NCBI GenBank assembly: GCA_036320915.1 | Contig: JAXBDG010000002.1 | Span: 1,302,001 to 1,366,000, forward strand | Length of the DNA stretch: 64,000 bases | Source of the DNA: Linnemannia elongata | Taxonomy: Eukaryota; Mortierellomycota; Mortierellomycetes; Mortierellales; Mortierellaceae | Direction: 5' to 3' | In this document: piece by piece, positions 23,788 through 35,142 of the stretch | How the letters are laid out: every line of letters begins with the position of its first letter | How positions within the stretch are numbered: the first letter of the stretch is position 1 | Notes under the pieces: model-generated | Told to the model about the DNA's origin: nothing | Databases searched by the model: none | Seen by the model: only the letters and a program-made list of their open reading frames with translations | Program-made: the position numbers and the translations under genes

Positions 23788-25500
23788 TTATGAAACAGCG
23801 AGAGGCAATAGTTCGTGCTGTTGCTGCTGTTGTGGATGTACTTGTTGTTGTTGCTGCTGCTGTCGTAGTCGTTGCTGCTGCTGATGCTGGAAAAAGAAGT
23901 CCTGAAGCTGCTGTTCATAATGCCTCCGCTCCTGAATCAATCCTTCATAAAACCGAACCTTCTTACTCACCCCCGGACAGACCATCCAGGCCGTCCTCAC
24001 CTCCGTCCTTAACATATGCCTCTCATTCATCACTACTGCAAGACTGGGTCTTTGGTGATACAACCAATGCCCCAACCGCTCCCCCTTTAGCAAAAAATTT
24101 AATTGGGTCGCTAGTGGGACCAGGTCCTTGGAGGTCGAGGTGTAGGCGATCAGATGGTAGGCATGTAGGACGGTTGCGGTTTTCGGGGACTGGTTGAGTT
24201 CTGAGGGGGAGGGGCGGCGTTGGACAAGGCGTGAGAGGCGATCTCGGTCCATTGCTTTCCGGAGGAGCTCGATTTTTGGGATAAGCACGTTGCTGATAGA
24301 TTTCTTTTGGCGCTGTGCTCGGGGTATTGTTGGTCCTTCTGACGATGGTAATGGCGATGAAGAGATCATGGCAGAGTTTGAGTTGGATTCCTGTGTGAGT
24401 TGGTGGTGGGAGTGTTGGTCGGTATTACTATCAAGGATATCGAAAGGATGCACTCCATCGACTTGCATGGGCTCAAACTGTTGCAGATCAGGTCGCTTTC
24501 TGTAGTAACCGTACTCCTCCTCTTTCAGTCCCTCATTCTCCACTTCCTCATTCCACTGTTGCTGTTGCTGCTGCTGCTGCAGTGGCTGCCGTTGATTCCG
24601 TTGCTGCTGCTGATACAACTTCCACCTTCTCTTCATCTCAAACTCCTCGCGCCCAAAAAACATCTCTTCCGGAATCAACCCCCTCTCGACCATCTCTGTC
24701 CAATCTGGCCTTGCCTTCAACTTTTTCGCAATCCGAATACTAACCATCTGTCTCTCCAGCCGACACGAGATATGGTACGACCGGACTGAGGATGCACCAC
24801 CAATGTACTGTCCCTGCTGGATATGTTGATGAATATGAATACCGCGGAGGATGTTTTGGTGGACAAGGGTGTCGCGGGTGGGACGGGTTTGGAGGGAGAC
24901 GGAGAGACGGGCGGGGTTGCGGATTAGGAGGATGTGTCGGCGGAGGGGACCATCCATGGTCAGGTTACGTAATTTCTTGCAGGATTGTGCGATGCTCTAT
25001 CACGATGCGAGGTAGTCTTAAGTTAGTGCATGGTTCCCCAAACGAAAAAAAAAATATGAAGGAAAGAAAGAAGGAAGACAAAAAACCACATATCGCAGTA
25101 AAGGAAAATAGAAACGAAATGACCCATGTTTGTCTACGTGAATGACCACGTTGTCCGTTGGACGGGAAGGACATGGTTTTTGCACAGACAAAAATTAATA
25201 TTAGAAACAGGAGGGAAAATTTTTTATGTTGTTCACCATGCGACGCAGAGAAGGAGGAAGTGAGAGGATAAGGAGAGGGAGAGTTAGTTACCGGAAAGTC
25301 AGTATCCTCAGCATACTATAACAATGATACGATGGGGAAGAAAAGACAAAGAGAGAGGTGATCGTCTGGTCAGCGAACTGCTTATCGTTGAAGGCTGGAG
25401 ATCGCTCTGACAAACCGACAAAATGGGAGCAAAAAGTGAGTGCGTGTCGTACGGTCAAGAGGTGATAGAGGATTTCGTCTGGGAGCTCAAGGATCGACAT
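23788..25500 (-). CDS. F-box-like protein with three RPEL-type motifs
   Basis: Three minus-strand exons fit in phase 0: 25500-25453 (16 codons), 25315-25292 (8 codons) and 24996-23788, giving 426 aa. Spliced, the N-terminus reads 'MSILELPDEILYHLLTYAED', then 'TDFPSIAQSCKKLRNLTM', a short F-box-like helix set. Three RPEL-like motifs follow: 'LQTRPTRDTLVHQNILRG' (~59-76), 'KKLKARPDWTEMVERGLI' (~115-132) and 'RLSRLVQRRPSPSELNQ' (~277-293). Poly-Gln stretches separate the second and third motifs and fill the C-terminus. F-box proteins recruit Skp1/Cullin ubiquitin ligases, and RPEL motifs of MRTF/Phactr proteins bind G-actin. A link between the two is inference. The 24-nt second exon is needed to join the F-box. 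Without it the protein would start at the internal Met38 and lack the F-box. Confidence 0.7.
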
Positions 25501-27250
25501 GGTTGTGAGCAAGAAGAGATCGTACTCGAGCAAGGTGAAAGCAGGTAAAATAGTTGTTGTTTGTGAGAGGATGAAGAAGGATTGTTATGAATGAAAGAAA
25601 GGAAGGTGAGGTCAAGGAGAGACAAAGGATGAAATGATGATAGGATGAAAATGAAGGTAAAGGTGAAAGTAACGCCAAAAATAAGTCAAAAGAAAAAAAT
25701 AGTGGGCGAGATGGGTTCTTATTGGTCAAAAGAGTCGCGTGGTGTAGGAAAAGTGAATCCTACGAGGTTTCTCTCATGTTCGTCATTGCGCACGTAAGAA
25801 GATGACTGAGGATGATCCCTTTTCGCCCTTTTTCTCTTCGTGGATTGGTTTCCAAACGGGTGAAATGAGGAAGCAGACAACATCAATCAACCGTCTACTA
25901 GATTCACTGAGCAAGGGTGGCGTGGATCACCACACGCACGGGCCACCGATGACTTATTAGTAAGTGAAACGGGCGGAGCGAAAAGTTGCTGTTAAATGAG
26001 TAAGTTGATCAAAAGGATTGGCAAAAACAAACTTGCTGAACAAACACAGGCAAGTGACCAGCATTGAGACTCGGCAATGAGTGTAACACGTCGAATGTGC
26101 TGGGTGTACGGTCCTAGTCCAAGCCTCCATTTCTCTTTGCTCCTAACGCCTTGATCGACGTCAAGATCAATGGTGAAGTTATCTCAAGGATTGCCAAGAG
26201 CTTTGACCTATCACAAAGACAGGACGCAAACGGCTTACGTTGAGTGCTCCATGCAAGCTAATAATCAAACTCTCATTCTTCAGCCGATGACCGGCGCCAA
26301 GTCAACAGCCCTTGGTTGAACACCAAGGAAGAGTCTCCGTCACAGTTCTGGGCTTTAATGAGCAGTTAGGTTATAAGTCTTTTAATTGATTGTAAGTGAT
26401 TGTTATTATTTTTCACCTTGTTTCTCTTGTTCTTCCCATGTCCGCCGCGTATTATAAGTACTTTAGGAAAATGGTTCTCTTTACTAATATCCTGCATGGC
26501 AGTCTTAGGCACTTGACCTGCACTCAAATATACCGTTCATTACATCCCGCACACTCTCCTTTATTCTCTCCTCTTTTAGACTGTTGAGTCCATGCCAAGT
26601 CTACAAGATCAAGTGTTAGTGCTCTTTTCGACATTCAATAACGATCTAGCCCATTTACTAATGATCGCTTCGAATCAGTATTACTCAAAAGCTATTCCCC
26701 TCCCTCGGGTTTCTTCTATATTGAAGCCATGAAGGTGGTCCCAACACGAGAAAGTAAGAGCTCTTTGTCATCAACAGCCTCTACTGCTGCAAGAGAAGAA
26801 AGAACAAGAATGTTCTGCCAAGAATATTTTTTGGTGGCCTTAAGGTCGGAAGATCAAAGACTCTTGTCTACACTCCCACGCCTCGTTAGCATGTGTGGAT
26901 CAAAGGAAGGCGAGAGTTTCATCTAAACAACTTCCCAACGGATTGTTCTTTTCTCTCTTCTCTCTCTTTTCTCTCTCTCTCTCACACGGTGCAGCCATTT
27001 TTCTGTCCAACGATTCCCTTGCTCGTCTAGGCCAAGAAGAGGCGCACCTACGCGAATGAACAGATGAAGCAGAAGAAAAAGATGTTTATGGGATGACGAC
27101 AAACAACCAAAGGTTCAGGGAACCAGCCAGGCTATGCCAAATACAGGATCTCTTTGTCATGACACGTAAAAGAGAGCCAAAGAGAAAAAAAAAGCGACAA
27201 GGAAACTTACACATACCAAATGCAACAAAGGTATAAGCGAACTCCATTAT

Positions 27251-27302
<52 letters not shown>

Positions 27303-27702
27303 CATCGGAGAAATGGATGTTGACAGAAGGCAGTGTTGTTCGAGACCCTGAAATCGATAAGCCTCGCCCATTCCGCATAAGTCTTTCAGGACTATCCGAG
27401 AAAGTGTTGTAATCCAGACCACACATCCTGCTTTGAGGCCTCGTTCTTCCTCTGCCTCGGTCCTTCCTTGATCAACAACGATATTTGTCTTTGGTTTGTG
27501 CTGTAAACAGTCTTCTTCATCCTGCACTTTAGTACTTTCCTTCTTCCTCCGAGCATGCGTGTATAAATACTGCAAGTATGTCTCCTTCTTTCACCCTCCT
27601 TCTCCAAACTCGTCCTACCTCCACTTCGATCTCACCATCGACAAAAAAAATCAAACGCTTCACCCTTCTTTTTTATTTTCATTCCTCAGCAAACACACAA
27701 GC
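25501..27702. other. Intergenic region, no gene seen
   Basis: Open frames are short and without recognisable domains. A 51-nt poly(T) tract lies at 27252-27302. A TATA-like element (TATAAATA, 27562-27569) sits 134 nt before the first small secreted-protein gene. A short frame at 26729-26926 starting 'MKVVPTRESKSS' is not supported. Confidence 0.5.
27252..27302. repeat. 51-nt poly(T) tract
   Basis: This is the longest homopolymer in the window and is uninterrupted. It has no oligo-dT-flanked retroposon body that I can recognise. Confidence 0.95.
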
Positions 27703-28104
27703 ATGAGATTTTCACTTTCATTCACCCTCGCGGCCATGGTCGTGGTCGCCATTATCGTCTCTTTCAGCTCCTCCGCACCAATCCCTCCCAGCATCAACAC
27801 CAATACCAATACCCACATCAACCACTATTGCTATATGGTTCCAGGGGCCTTGTGTCAACCGCAAAAGATCCCCGAACAACCCAAACCTGTCAAGAAACGA
27901 GACGTTCATGACGACCACAACAACAGCAGAGAATCGAACCCTGCTTACAAATTCCCTATCGGAGAACCGTGTATCATCAAGTCCCGCAGAGGACCCGGTT
28001 CGGACAACACCAAAGGCGATCTTTCTACAAGAGACTGGTGCCCGCCTCAGATGTTGGACCCTGAAGACCCCACCTGCACCATCTTGCCCTGCACCGGCGG
28101 ATAA
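27703..28104 (+). CDS. Small secreted cysteine-containing protein (1 of 3)
   Basis: Single exon, 133 aa. Residues 1-24 are a clear signal peptide ('MRFSLSFTLAAMVVVAIIVS' then 'FSSSA'). The mature part holds 'YCYMVPGALCQP', a dibasic 'KKR' site (possible Kex2 cleavage), then 'FPIGEPCIIKSRRGPG', 'RDWCPPQ' and a terminal 'PTCTILPCTGG'. Six cysteines in the mature chain suggest disulfides. I recognise no family. Two more small secreted ORFs follow in the same direction. A TATA-like element lies 134 nt upstream. Role unknown; effector, defence peptide and signalling precursor are all guesses. Confidence 0.65.
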   Translation: MRFSLSFTLAAMVVVAIIVSFSSSAPIPPSINTNTNTHINHYCYMVPGALCQPQKIPEQPKPVKKRDVHDDHNNSRESNPAYKFPIGEPCIIKSRRGPGSDNTKGDLSTRDWCPPQMLDPEDPTCTILPCTGG

Positions 28105-28797
28105 AAGCACGCATTCACACAGCAGAAAGCAGCTGCAGCCCAACAACAACAGCCCAACGTGGGTTCTCGTCCCCTCGGAGACGTTGACAAGATCGCCAGA
28201 TAGCCATAATGGCAGTAATATCAACACGTCATGGGTGAGTGTGCAAACACATTTTCTCTCCGACAGAAAGAAAAAAAAGTAGTAATAAACAACTTTTTCA
28301 ACAGAACGGCAGATCAAAAGGGTTGAGCAAACAGGCAAAGAATGAGAAATGTTCCCCTTGCTCTCAATTGAGTGTTCTCGTTGTGCACCACCCCTCCTGG
28401 CTGGAGAAGAAGGGACAAAGAAAAACGGCGCTTTCTCCTCGTTGATCTCCTTACCTCCTTGCCGGGGTATTTTCCTTTTCACTCTTAACCCTTCTTACAT
28501 TACATGAGCAGGCCTTGCGTTTTCACTCCTGTAACGAGACCTTGCACAGAGACAGTTACCAGATCAAAATATATACTGGGACACGCATCTCTTTTTCCTT
28601 TTCTTGTCTTTTTTTTTGACTTTTTTTCTTTTCTCATTTCTTCGCACTCACTTTTCATCCTCGTTATTCATCTCGTACGCTTCACTTCCTCACTCTCACT
28701 CCTACTGCCAGCACTCCTTCTCAATCCTATTACCAGCACTTTTTGTGCCTAGTCTCAGCAGCAACATCTTTACGTGCCTTTACATCTTCCTACAAAA

Positions 28798-29019
28798 ATG
28801 AGGCTTCCTATCACCTACAACCTCACATTAGTCGTCCTAGTCGCGATCACCTTCTCTCAAATCGCCTCTATGACCATCGTCGACGCGACGCCAGTTCCAG
28901 TAACAGACTCTTCGCCCGAGACGAGTAACGACGGGCAGCCAGAGAACACGTCGGGTCAGGTCCATTGTCCTGGTAAATGGAATCCATGGTGGGGACGTGG
29001 TTATGCCTGCCAGCGTTGA
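28798..29019 (+). CDS. Small secreted protein (2 of 3), Trp-rich C-terminus
   Basis: Single exon, 73 aa. The signal peptide 'MRLPITYNLTLVVLVAITFS' continues to about residue 30 ('DATPVP'). A short polar linker (Ser/Asp/Glu/Asn) leads to the tail 'HCPGKWNPWWGRGYACQR' with two cysteines framing a Trp/Pro/Gly-rich loop. A C/T-rich leader precedes the ATG, which follows a run of A. Its C-terminal pattern (C..[WF]xPW..RG..C) resembles that of the third gene, so the two are probably paralogues. No known family recognised. Confidence 0.6.
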   Translation: MRLPITYNLTLVVLVAITFSQIASMTIVDATPVPVTDSSPETSNDGQPENTSGQVHCPGKWNPWWGRGYACQR

Positions 29020-29631
29020 ACCATCTCGTCCAACCGACCAAAGGACGATTGCAGGCAATTTTGACCGTCATTACTTCCAACACTATTTTAAGAGAATAAA
29101 AAACTTGACTCCCTGTGGGTGCGGTGACCTGTTCATGAGGAACGGATGTTGACGAAATGTGTGGCATTTTGTGAACATTTTTTTTCGATAACATGCAAGA
29201 TGGACTGAACAAAACAACGAGACACATAACACGAAACCTCACATTTCTCCTCCACTTCTCTCTGTGCTCTCGCTCTCCTTGACTCCTATCCTGTTTCTCT
29301 CCTCTTTCAGTTTGACCAATGTGAGAGCCGCTTTTTGATCCCCGTTGACGTTTTATTTCTATCTTGTACTTTACACCTCCTGAAGATATCAAGGGGAAGG
29401 GTCCACACACGCAGTAGTTAAACCACGGAAAATCCATCATCACTTTTTCCTTTTTGTCATTCTTTCCCTTCTTAACTTTCATTCTCTCTCCTGCTTCTGT
29501 TCTTCAACTTTTCCTTCCTACATTACTTCACCATTAATCCGTTCCTACAGCAGACGTTTTCCTTCTCTCCTGCTCCTTCCTTTGTAACACAGCAGCCTTA
29601 GTCTTTTCGTCCCACTTTATAACTTAACATA

Positions 29632-29877
29632 ATGCGCCTTGCCTTCACCGATTCCCCAACCCTCGCGCTTCTTGGACTCGTTCTCTTAAACATCGCATCC
29701 AATGCCAACGCAGCACCCGTCCATCCTCCATACACTCCAATGGTCTTGGTAGCAAGGGAGGACTTCGATATCAACAAGTTGAACACAGACTTTGAATCGG
29801 GTCTTCCTCCATGCTCGCAGTTCGAGCCATGGCCCAAAAATCGAGGAATTGGTCCTCCCTGTAACCCCGATAGATGA
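29632..29877 (+). CDS. Small secreted protein (3 of 3)
   Basis: Single exon, 81 aa. The signal peptide reads 'MRLAFTDSPTLALLGLVLLN' and ends near 'SNANA|APVHPP'. The mature chain has 'VAREDFDINKLNTDFESG' and ends 'PPCSQFEPWPKNRGIGPPC' plus four residues. Two cysteines bracket an F-x-P-W...RG loop similar to gene 2. A long C/T-rich leader precedes the start. No known family recognised. Confidence 0.6.
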   Translation: MRLAFTDSPTLALLGLVLLNIASNANAAPVHPPYTPMVLVAREDFDINKLNTDFESGLPPCSQFEPWPKNRGIGPPCNPDR

Positions 29878-30278
29878 ACTCTCTCTACCCTAGGCTAGAC
29901 AACCTTTTTCTTTTTTCCTTTGCCCTCTCTCTCTTTCTCTCCAAAACCACATATTACTGTAAGAAATAAAAAGACGGAGAAGGACATGGGTTTTCGATAT
30001 CGACCTATTGATATACAAACACAAAACAACGTTAAACTCACTTCTACGTGTTGAGAGTGAACTGGAATGTGACATGATAATCTTCTTAACCCGAAACACT
30101 ACATGGACAAAGCGCACCAAATCATCGGTCGAGTCGGGGACGTTGTCCCCTTTGTTAGCTCAGACACACTTTCTTCGTCCCTATTCCATGTTCCCGTCTT
30201 GACCAACGTGTAGATTTCATAATCCACACGTTGGAGAAAAAAAAAAGACGTCGAGGGTTCTTTGAGGAAAAACAAAGA

Positions 30279-30313
<35 letters not shown>

Positions 30314-30406
30314 TTTCTTTCGCGTTTTTACTTCTCTTTATTCCAACCGTTCTCTCCACCCTACCCATTTCTGTTCATCACCACCCACCATAGAGGCAAC
30401 ATATAC

Positions 30407-31597
30407 ATGCAGGATCGAATGACAGACTCCCTTACTGACTCGAGATCATCTCAGAAATGGGCATTCTTTTTCGGTGAGTGAATCTCGAACACGGAAAAAA
30501 AGGAGGCAATTTGTCTGTTACGCAGTGGCATAAAAACGCAATCTAACGTCTGACTGTCTTTCTTTTTTTTTTTTTTTTTTTTTTTTTTGGCTCTTGATAG
30601 ATCTACCGACAGAGATACAGCTGCTGGTCATGAGCAAACTCAGTCTGTTAGAGCTACAAAGCTCCAAGCTGGTAAGAATCATCATCGGGATGTCACTATT
30701 GTATGAACCAATCGCTTCTTTATATGTTAACCATGCCACTTCTTTTAATCTTTGTTCGTCCACTGGTTCTAGATCAGTCAAAGGTTTAAACACCTTGCGA
30801 ATGTAGACCAACTCTGGCGCCGACACGCTCTTAGCTCTACCATCGAGGACAGTATCATGCGAGAAGCCCGGGAATGCTGTGGCTTCACCGACGTTAACTC
30901 CAACCTCAACTCTCACCTTCACACCCAATCCTCCCCATTTTCCTCGTCCATACCACAATCGACCTTATCATGGCAAACCCTCCTCCGAACCGCGACACTG
31001 ATCGAACGTGAGAACCGCCATCTCATCCAGGGGAACCTCTCGCAGATGACCCAAAAGATTCACCAAGTCCGTGAAGCGCTCGAACGACAGACCCGGGTGC
31101 TGGAGGAAACACATCAGAAGCTGGAGCTGTTGTCGGGTCGGTTGACACAGATGGAGCAGCAGAGTCGGGTGAGGGAATTGGAGAGGATTCGAGTTAGAAG
31201 GAGGGAGGAAGCGCGATTGGAGGATGAGAAGTGGTTCCGGGAGTGGGATGCACTTTGTATTAGTCATCGGTTGAAGGATGCTTCGTCTTCGTCGGCATTG
31301 GCTTGTGATGGGAAGAAGGAGGAGGAGGAGGAGAAGAAGAATGAGTTTAGGGTATCGATGGTTGGGTATGAGGAGGATATGGGTGTCGATGAGGAAGATG
31401 ATGACTATGAGTTGTTCACAATCAATAGCTCGTTCAAGAAGAGCTGCGCCATCAACCATGTCAATGGAGGCAATAGCAGCAGCAGTAGTAGTACCAGGGT
31501 GTCGCGTCCAGATTTCCTGGAAGAGATGCGATCACCAATCGAGGTGGCGTCCAACGGGAAAGATCGGCCTAAGAGGCGTGCATTACCCGGACTATGA
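30407..31597 (+). CDS. F-box protein with coiled coil
   Basis: Three exons fit: 30407-30473, 30601-30671 and 30773-31597, giving 320 aa. The F-box spans exons 1-3: 'FDLPTEIQLLVMSKLSLLEL' then 'QSSKLISQRFKHLANVDQLW'. This is followed by 'RRHALSSTIEDSIMREAREC'. Residues ~130-190 form a long Gln/Glu/Arg coiled coil ('MTQKIHQVREALERQTRVLE'). The C-terminal third is acidic then Ser-rich and disordered. It likely acts as an SCF substrate adaptor with the coiled coil as target or dimer region; the target is unknown. A second in-frame ATG lies at 30419. Intron 1 contains a 26-nt poly(T) at 30563-30588 that doubles as a polypyrimidine tract. Confidence 0.72.
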
Positions 31598-32054
31598 GCT
31601 CTCTTTTCTTTCCTTCGTCCACATCACCTTTTTGTCCAGTCCTTTTGTATCACTACGCACTATCTTTGTACCATATGTCCTTCTCTCTGAACACATTAAA
31701 GAATAAACAACATCTGAATATTTAACGCGCGACCACTGTTTAGCATAAAAGGAAATTTAGGCAATTGTCAATCCTTCGGAGAAAATTATCCATGTGATTC
31801 AAGTACCTCGTCTTACTCTCTCCACATTATTGAGTGGACGCGCAATGATCATAGTCCCAATTTTCGATCGCAGACAGACAGACATTCAAGGCGGCGTTAA
31901 CGTTCAGCATGCTGTATAGAAAAAGCCATGTAATTTCTCTTTCTTTTGAACGAAGACATTACGAGTTGCACAGCGAAAGGAGAGACCCAAAGTCGACGAC
32001 CACGACTGTTCTTGTTTTGTATGTGGTAAGAAGAGTGATCATCCTAGAAGTGGC
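31598..32054. other. Intergenic, nothing recognised
   Basis: Short spacer between the F-box gene and the inverted-repeat element; no ORF or motif of note apart from an AATAAA-like polyadenylation context near 31700 ('aaagaataaac'). Confidence 0.5.
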
Positions 32055-32642
32055 CCATCAGTTTAGGCTCGGTTCCATCCTGAGGGAAAGACAGATTCAC
32101 TTTACTAAGGTCGCAGTAAATGCTGCAAGAAAATTCTGTTGCCTTTTATGGCAACGACATTTTTCTTTCTCCTCAGGCTGGTCTCAAACTCGACGTTAAC
32201 AAGGGAGTTCTCCAAAAAGGAAGTTTGTTAAGGGTTTTTGGGCATTTATTAAGGGTCGACATGGCCCATACCCTGTGCCTGGGTGTACATGCCATGTGCA
32301 TGGTGCTTGCATTTGCAAGGAGGGCATTAAGGCTTGACATGGGGGTTGTCATATTGTGTGTCGTTGTGAGTGATGAGGTGCGAATGCAAAACGCATGCAG
32401 CAAGGCATGTACACCCAGGCACAGGGTATGGGCCATGTCGACCCTTAATAAATGCCCAAAAACCCTTAACAAACTTCCTTTTTGGAGAACTCCCTTGTTA
32501 ACGTCGAGTTTGAGACCAGCCTGAGGAGAAAGAAAAATGTCGTTGCCATAAAAGGCAACAGAATTTTCTTGCAGCATTTACTGCGACCTTAGTAAAGTGA
32601 ATCTGTCTTTCCCTCAGGATGAAAGCGAGCCTACCATCAGTT
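32055..32642. mobile_element. Mutator-like MITE with 230-bp inverted repeats and 9-bp TSD
   Basis: The body is 32064-32633 (570 bp). The left arm (32064-32293) and the reverse complement of the right arm (32404-32633) align without gaps. By eye they differ only at two positions near the outer ends. Outer ends read TAGGCTCG. The direct repeat CCATCAGTT occurs immediately outside both ends (32055-32063 and 32634-32642). A 9-bp duplication plus long inverted repeats is the hallmark of Mutator-like elements. The 110-bp centre (32294-32403) is only partly palindromic and encodes no transposase, so the element is non-autonomous. It lies 283 bp upstream of the aldehyde dehydrogenase ATG. Near-identical ORFs on the two strands here are by-products of the palindrome. 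Confidence 0.9.
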
Positions 32643-32916
32643 CATAACTGATCGATTGCACTCAGTTGGCCAATTGAATTCCTCGCTTCGCATTTGATAT
32701 CGAAAATCGTCGTTCACCTAAAGGCTGAGTTCGACCCTTCCAACCTTCAAGGGGTGGTCCGAGCCGAGGTGACGCCTCGTCCTTTTTATTCTTTGAGAAC
32801 TCCTTTGCTACATTCAATCGTTCGTTTCCATTCCCCCCCCCCCCCCCTTTTCTCTTTTCAGTTCTCATTCATTCTTCCCACGACAACAGCGCTTTTTCCT
32901 ACTTCTCATTAACACC

Positions 32917-34851
32917 ATGTCTGAGCTGACTTACACCCCCATCGACGACATCCCCCAGGTACTTTTCTGCCTTTGGAAGAGCTTGCACCCCACCACGTTG
33001 CCAACGTTCTGCCAACGAACAACTAATAAAATAACAATGTTTGTCTCCCTACATATAACCCAAAAAAAAAGATTGTCCAAGAGCTCAGAGCAACGTTCTT
33101 GACAGGTCTCACCCGCCCCCTGGCCTACCGCAAAGAACAACTCAAGGGTCTACACAACCTCATCGCGGAAAACGAGGCCCTCTTCAAAGAATCCGTCTAC
33201 CGCGATCTCCGCAAACCGCCTCAGGAACTCATGGCCGGCGAGACGGGCGCCATTCGTCAGGAAGCCATCGACGCCATCAAGCATCTTGACCAATGGGCCG
33301 CCCCTCAATCCGTCAAGACGACTCTGCTCAACAGGATGAACAAGCCCCATATCCGAAAGACCCCCCTAGGCACGGTCCTGATCATTGGAGCTTGGAACTT
33401 GCCAATTAACCTGTTGCTCGCCCCCGCGGTCGGTGCTATTGCGGCGGGTAATTGCGTTATCTTGAAGCCGTCTGAGGTTTCGACGCATACGGCCGCGTTG
33501 TTGACGAGGTTGTTACCAAAGTACTTGGATCCTAGGAGTGTCAGGATTATTAACGGCGCTGCTGCAGAGACAACAGTTCTGTTGGAGCAAAAGTTTGACC
33601 ATATGTTTTATACAGGCAGTGGCAACATTGGAAAAGTCATTATGGCTGCTGCTGCCAAGCAGTTGACGCCTGTGACCCTTGAGCTTGGAGGAAAGAGGTA
33701 AGAGGGAGAGATTCTCGAGAAAAATAGGAGGCAAAGCGAACAATGCATGCAAAAGCGCATGAACATAATCCTTTTTTTTTTTTTTTTTCACACGTCATTC
33801 GTATCATGTAACAAATAGCCCAGCATTCGTGAGCAAGGACGTAGACATTGCAGTCGCAGCGCGCCGTCTGGCCTTTGGAAAGCTCTTCAACACCGGACAG
33901 GCCTGTATCGCACCCGACTACCTCATCGTCGAACGTGGGATCGAACAGGAACTGGTCAAGGAGATGAAGCTCGCCATCCAGGAATTCTACGGAGCCTCTC
34001 CCCAGACATCCCAATCCTATGGCCGTATCATCAACAAGAACCATTTCAACCGCCTAAAGCGACTCTTGGACACAACCCGTGGCGAGATTGTGGTCGGAGG
34101 TGACACCCAGGAGGACGACCTCTACATCGCGCCCACGATCGTCCTTGACGTCAAGCTGGATGACCCTCTGATGGAGGCCGAGATCTTTGGACCAATCCTG
34201 CCCATCTGGGTAGTCGACACCATCAACGAGGGGATCGAGTATGTCAACAGGAACGACCAACCCCTGGCATTGTATGTCTACACCCACAATATGAAGCTGG
34301 CGAATCACATCCTCGAAAACACGCGGTCAGGAGGCGCGGTCATCAACGATTCTTTGATCCAGTTTATGGTCACTGCTCTGCCCTTTGGAGGTACGGGTCC
34401 CTCGGGTATTGGAAACTACCATGGCAAGCGGACTTTTGACATCTTTTCGCATGAGCGCGCCACCCTCGTCAAGAACTTGGGCATGCAAAAGGCCCTCACC
34501 ATCAGCTATCCTGTAAGTCTTTCCCGAGGATGTTGTCTCTTATACTTTGTCTTTTGCTTCTTTTCTGTGGTCTTTGTCTCTAATTAATTGCTTTCTTTAT
34601 CAACCTGTCAATCATAGCCATACACAGAGAAGAAGACCAGCTGGCTGGAATGGCTCTTGTTCGACAAGGTCAAGTACGCCGACAACGCCATCCTCAAAGG
34701 TAGATTGGGCTGAAGTGGATCGAAAATTGGGCCAAGCGCCCGTTTGTTGTGTTCTTTTGTTCACTTTAGATGACCTGGTATCTTCTGGTCGTGTCTCTGA
34801 TCTCTTTCGCTTCTACTTATTGTTTACCGTGCATCCTTAGGCAAGCTGTAA
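32917..34851 (+). CDS. Class-3 (fatty) aldehyde dehydrogenase
   Basis: Five exons: 32917-32958, 33072-33697, 33819-34512, 34618-34699 and 34841-34851, giving 484 aa. Family marks: 'GTVLIIGAWNLPINLLLAPA', 'GNCVILKPSE', 'FYTGSGNIGK', catalytic Glu218 in 'TLELGGKSP', catalytic Cys252 in 'NTGQACIAPDYL', 'EIFGPILPI' and 'LPFGGTGPSGIGNYHGK'. Length and the 'GQACIAPDY' signature place it in the ALDH3/fatty-aldehyde group, which oxidises medium- to long-chain aldehydes with NAD(P)+. The C-terminus 'TSWLEWLLFDKVKYADNAIL' lacks a clear membrane anchor. The last splice is uncertain: splicing 34700-34840 gives an ending GKL, while reading through gives GRLG and a stop at about 34713. A poly(C) run lies in the leader near 32837. 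Confidence 0.92.
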
Positions 34852-35142
34852 AGTTTACATGAATAATAGATGGACAACAGATCGGATATGAAACCTCGCG
34901 ACAAAAAAAAAAAGTATCTCTTTACTGGAAATAAACCTGCGTTGAGAGGAGCATTGATGACATCCTCTTCTTCGCCAGTCGAGATTCGTTACAGTTTGAT
35001 CATTTGTGTGGAGACAACTTTGGTTGACTCGGGGTTCTTTTTGGACATGATCGTCTAGTAGTAGTGGAGAAAAAAAAAGCCATTGTTCATGGTTAGTCAG
35101 GGCTACAGAAAGCGCCTTTCTTTGCTCGTCGGTTCGGGGAGG

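Noticed and set aside
32120..32577. Two near-identical 134-aa ORFs on opposite strands
   Set aside because: They are mirror images produced by the 230-bp inverted repeats of the MITE and match no protein family.
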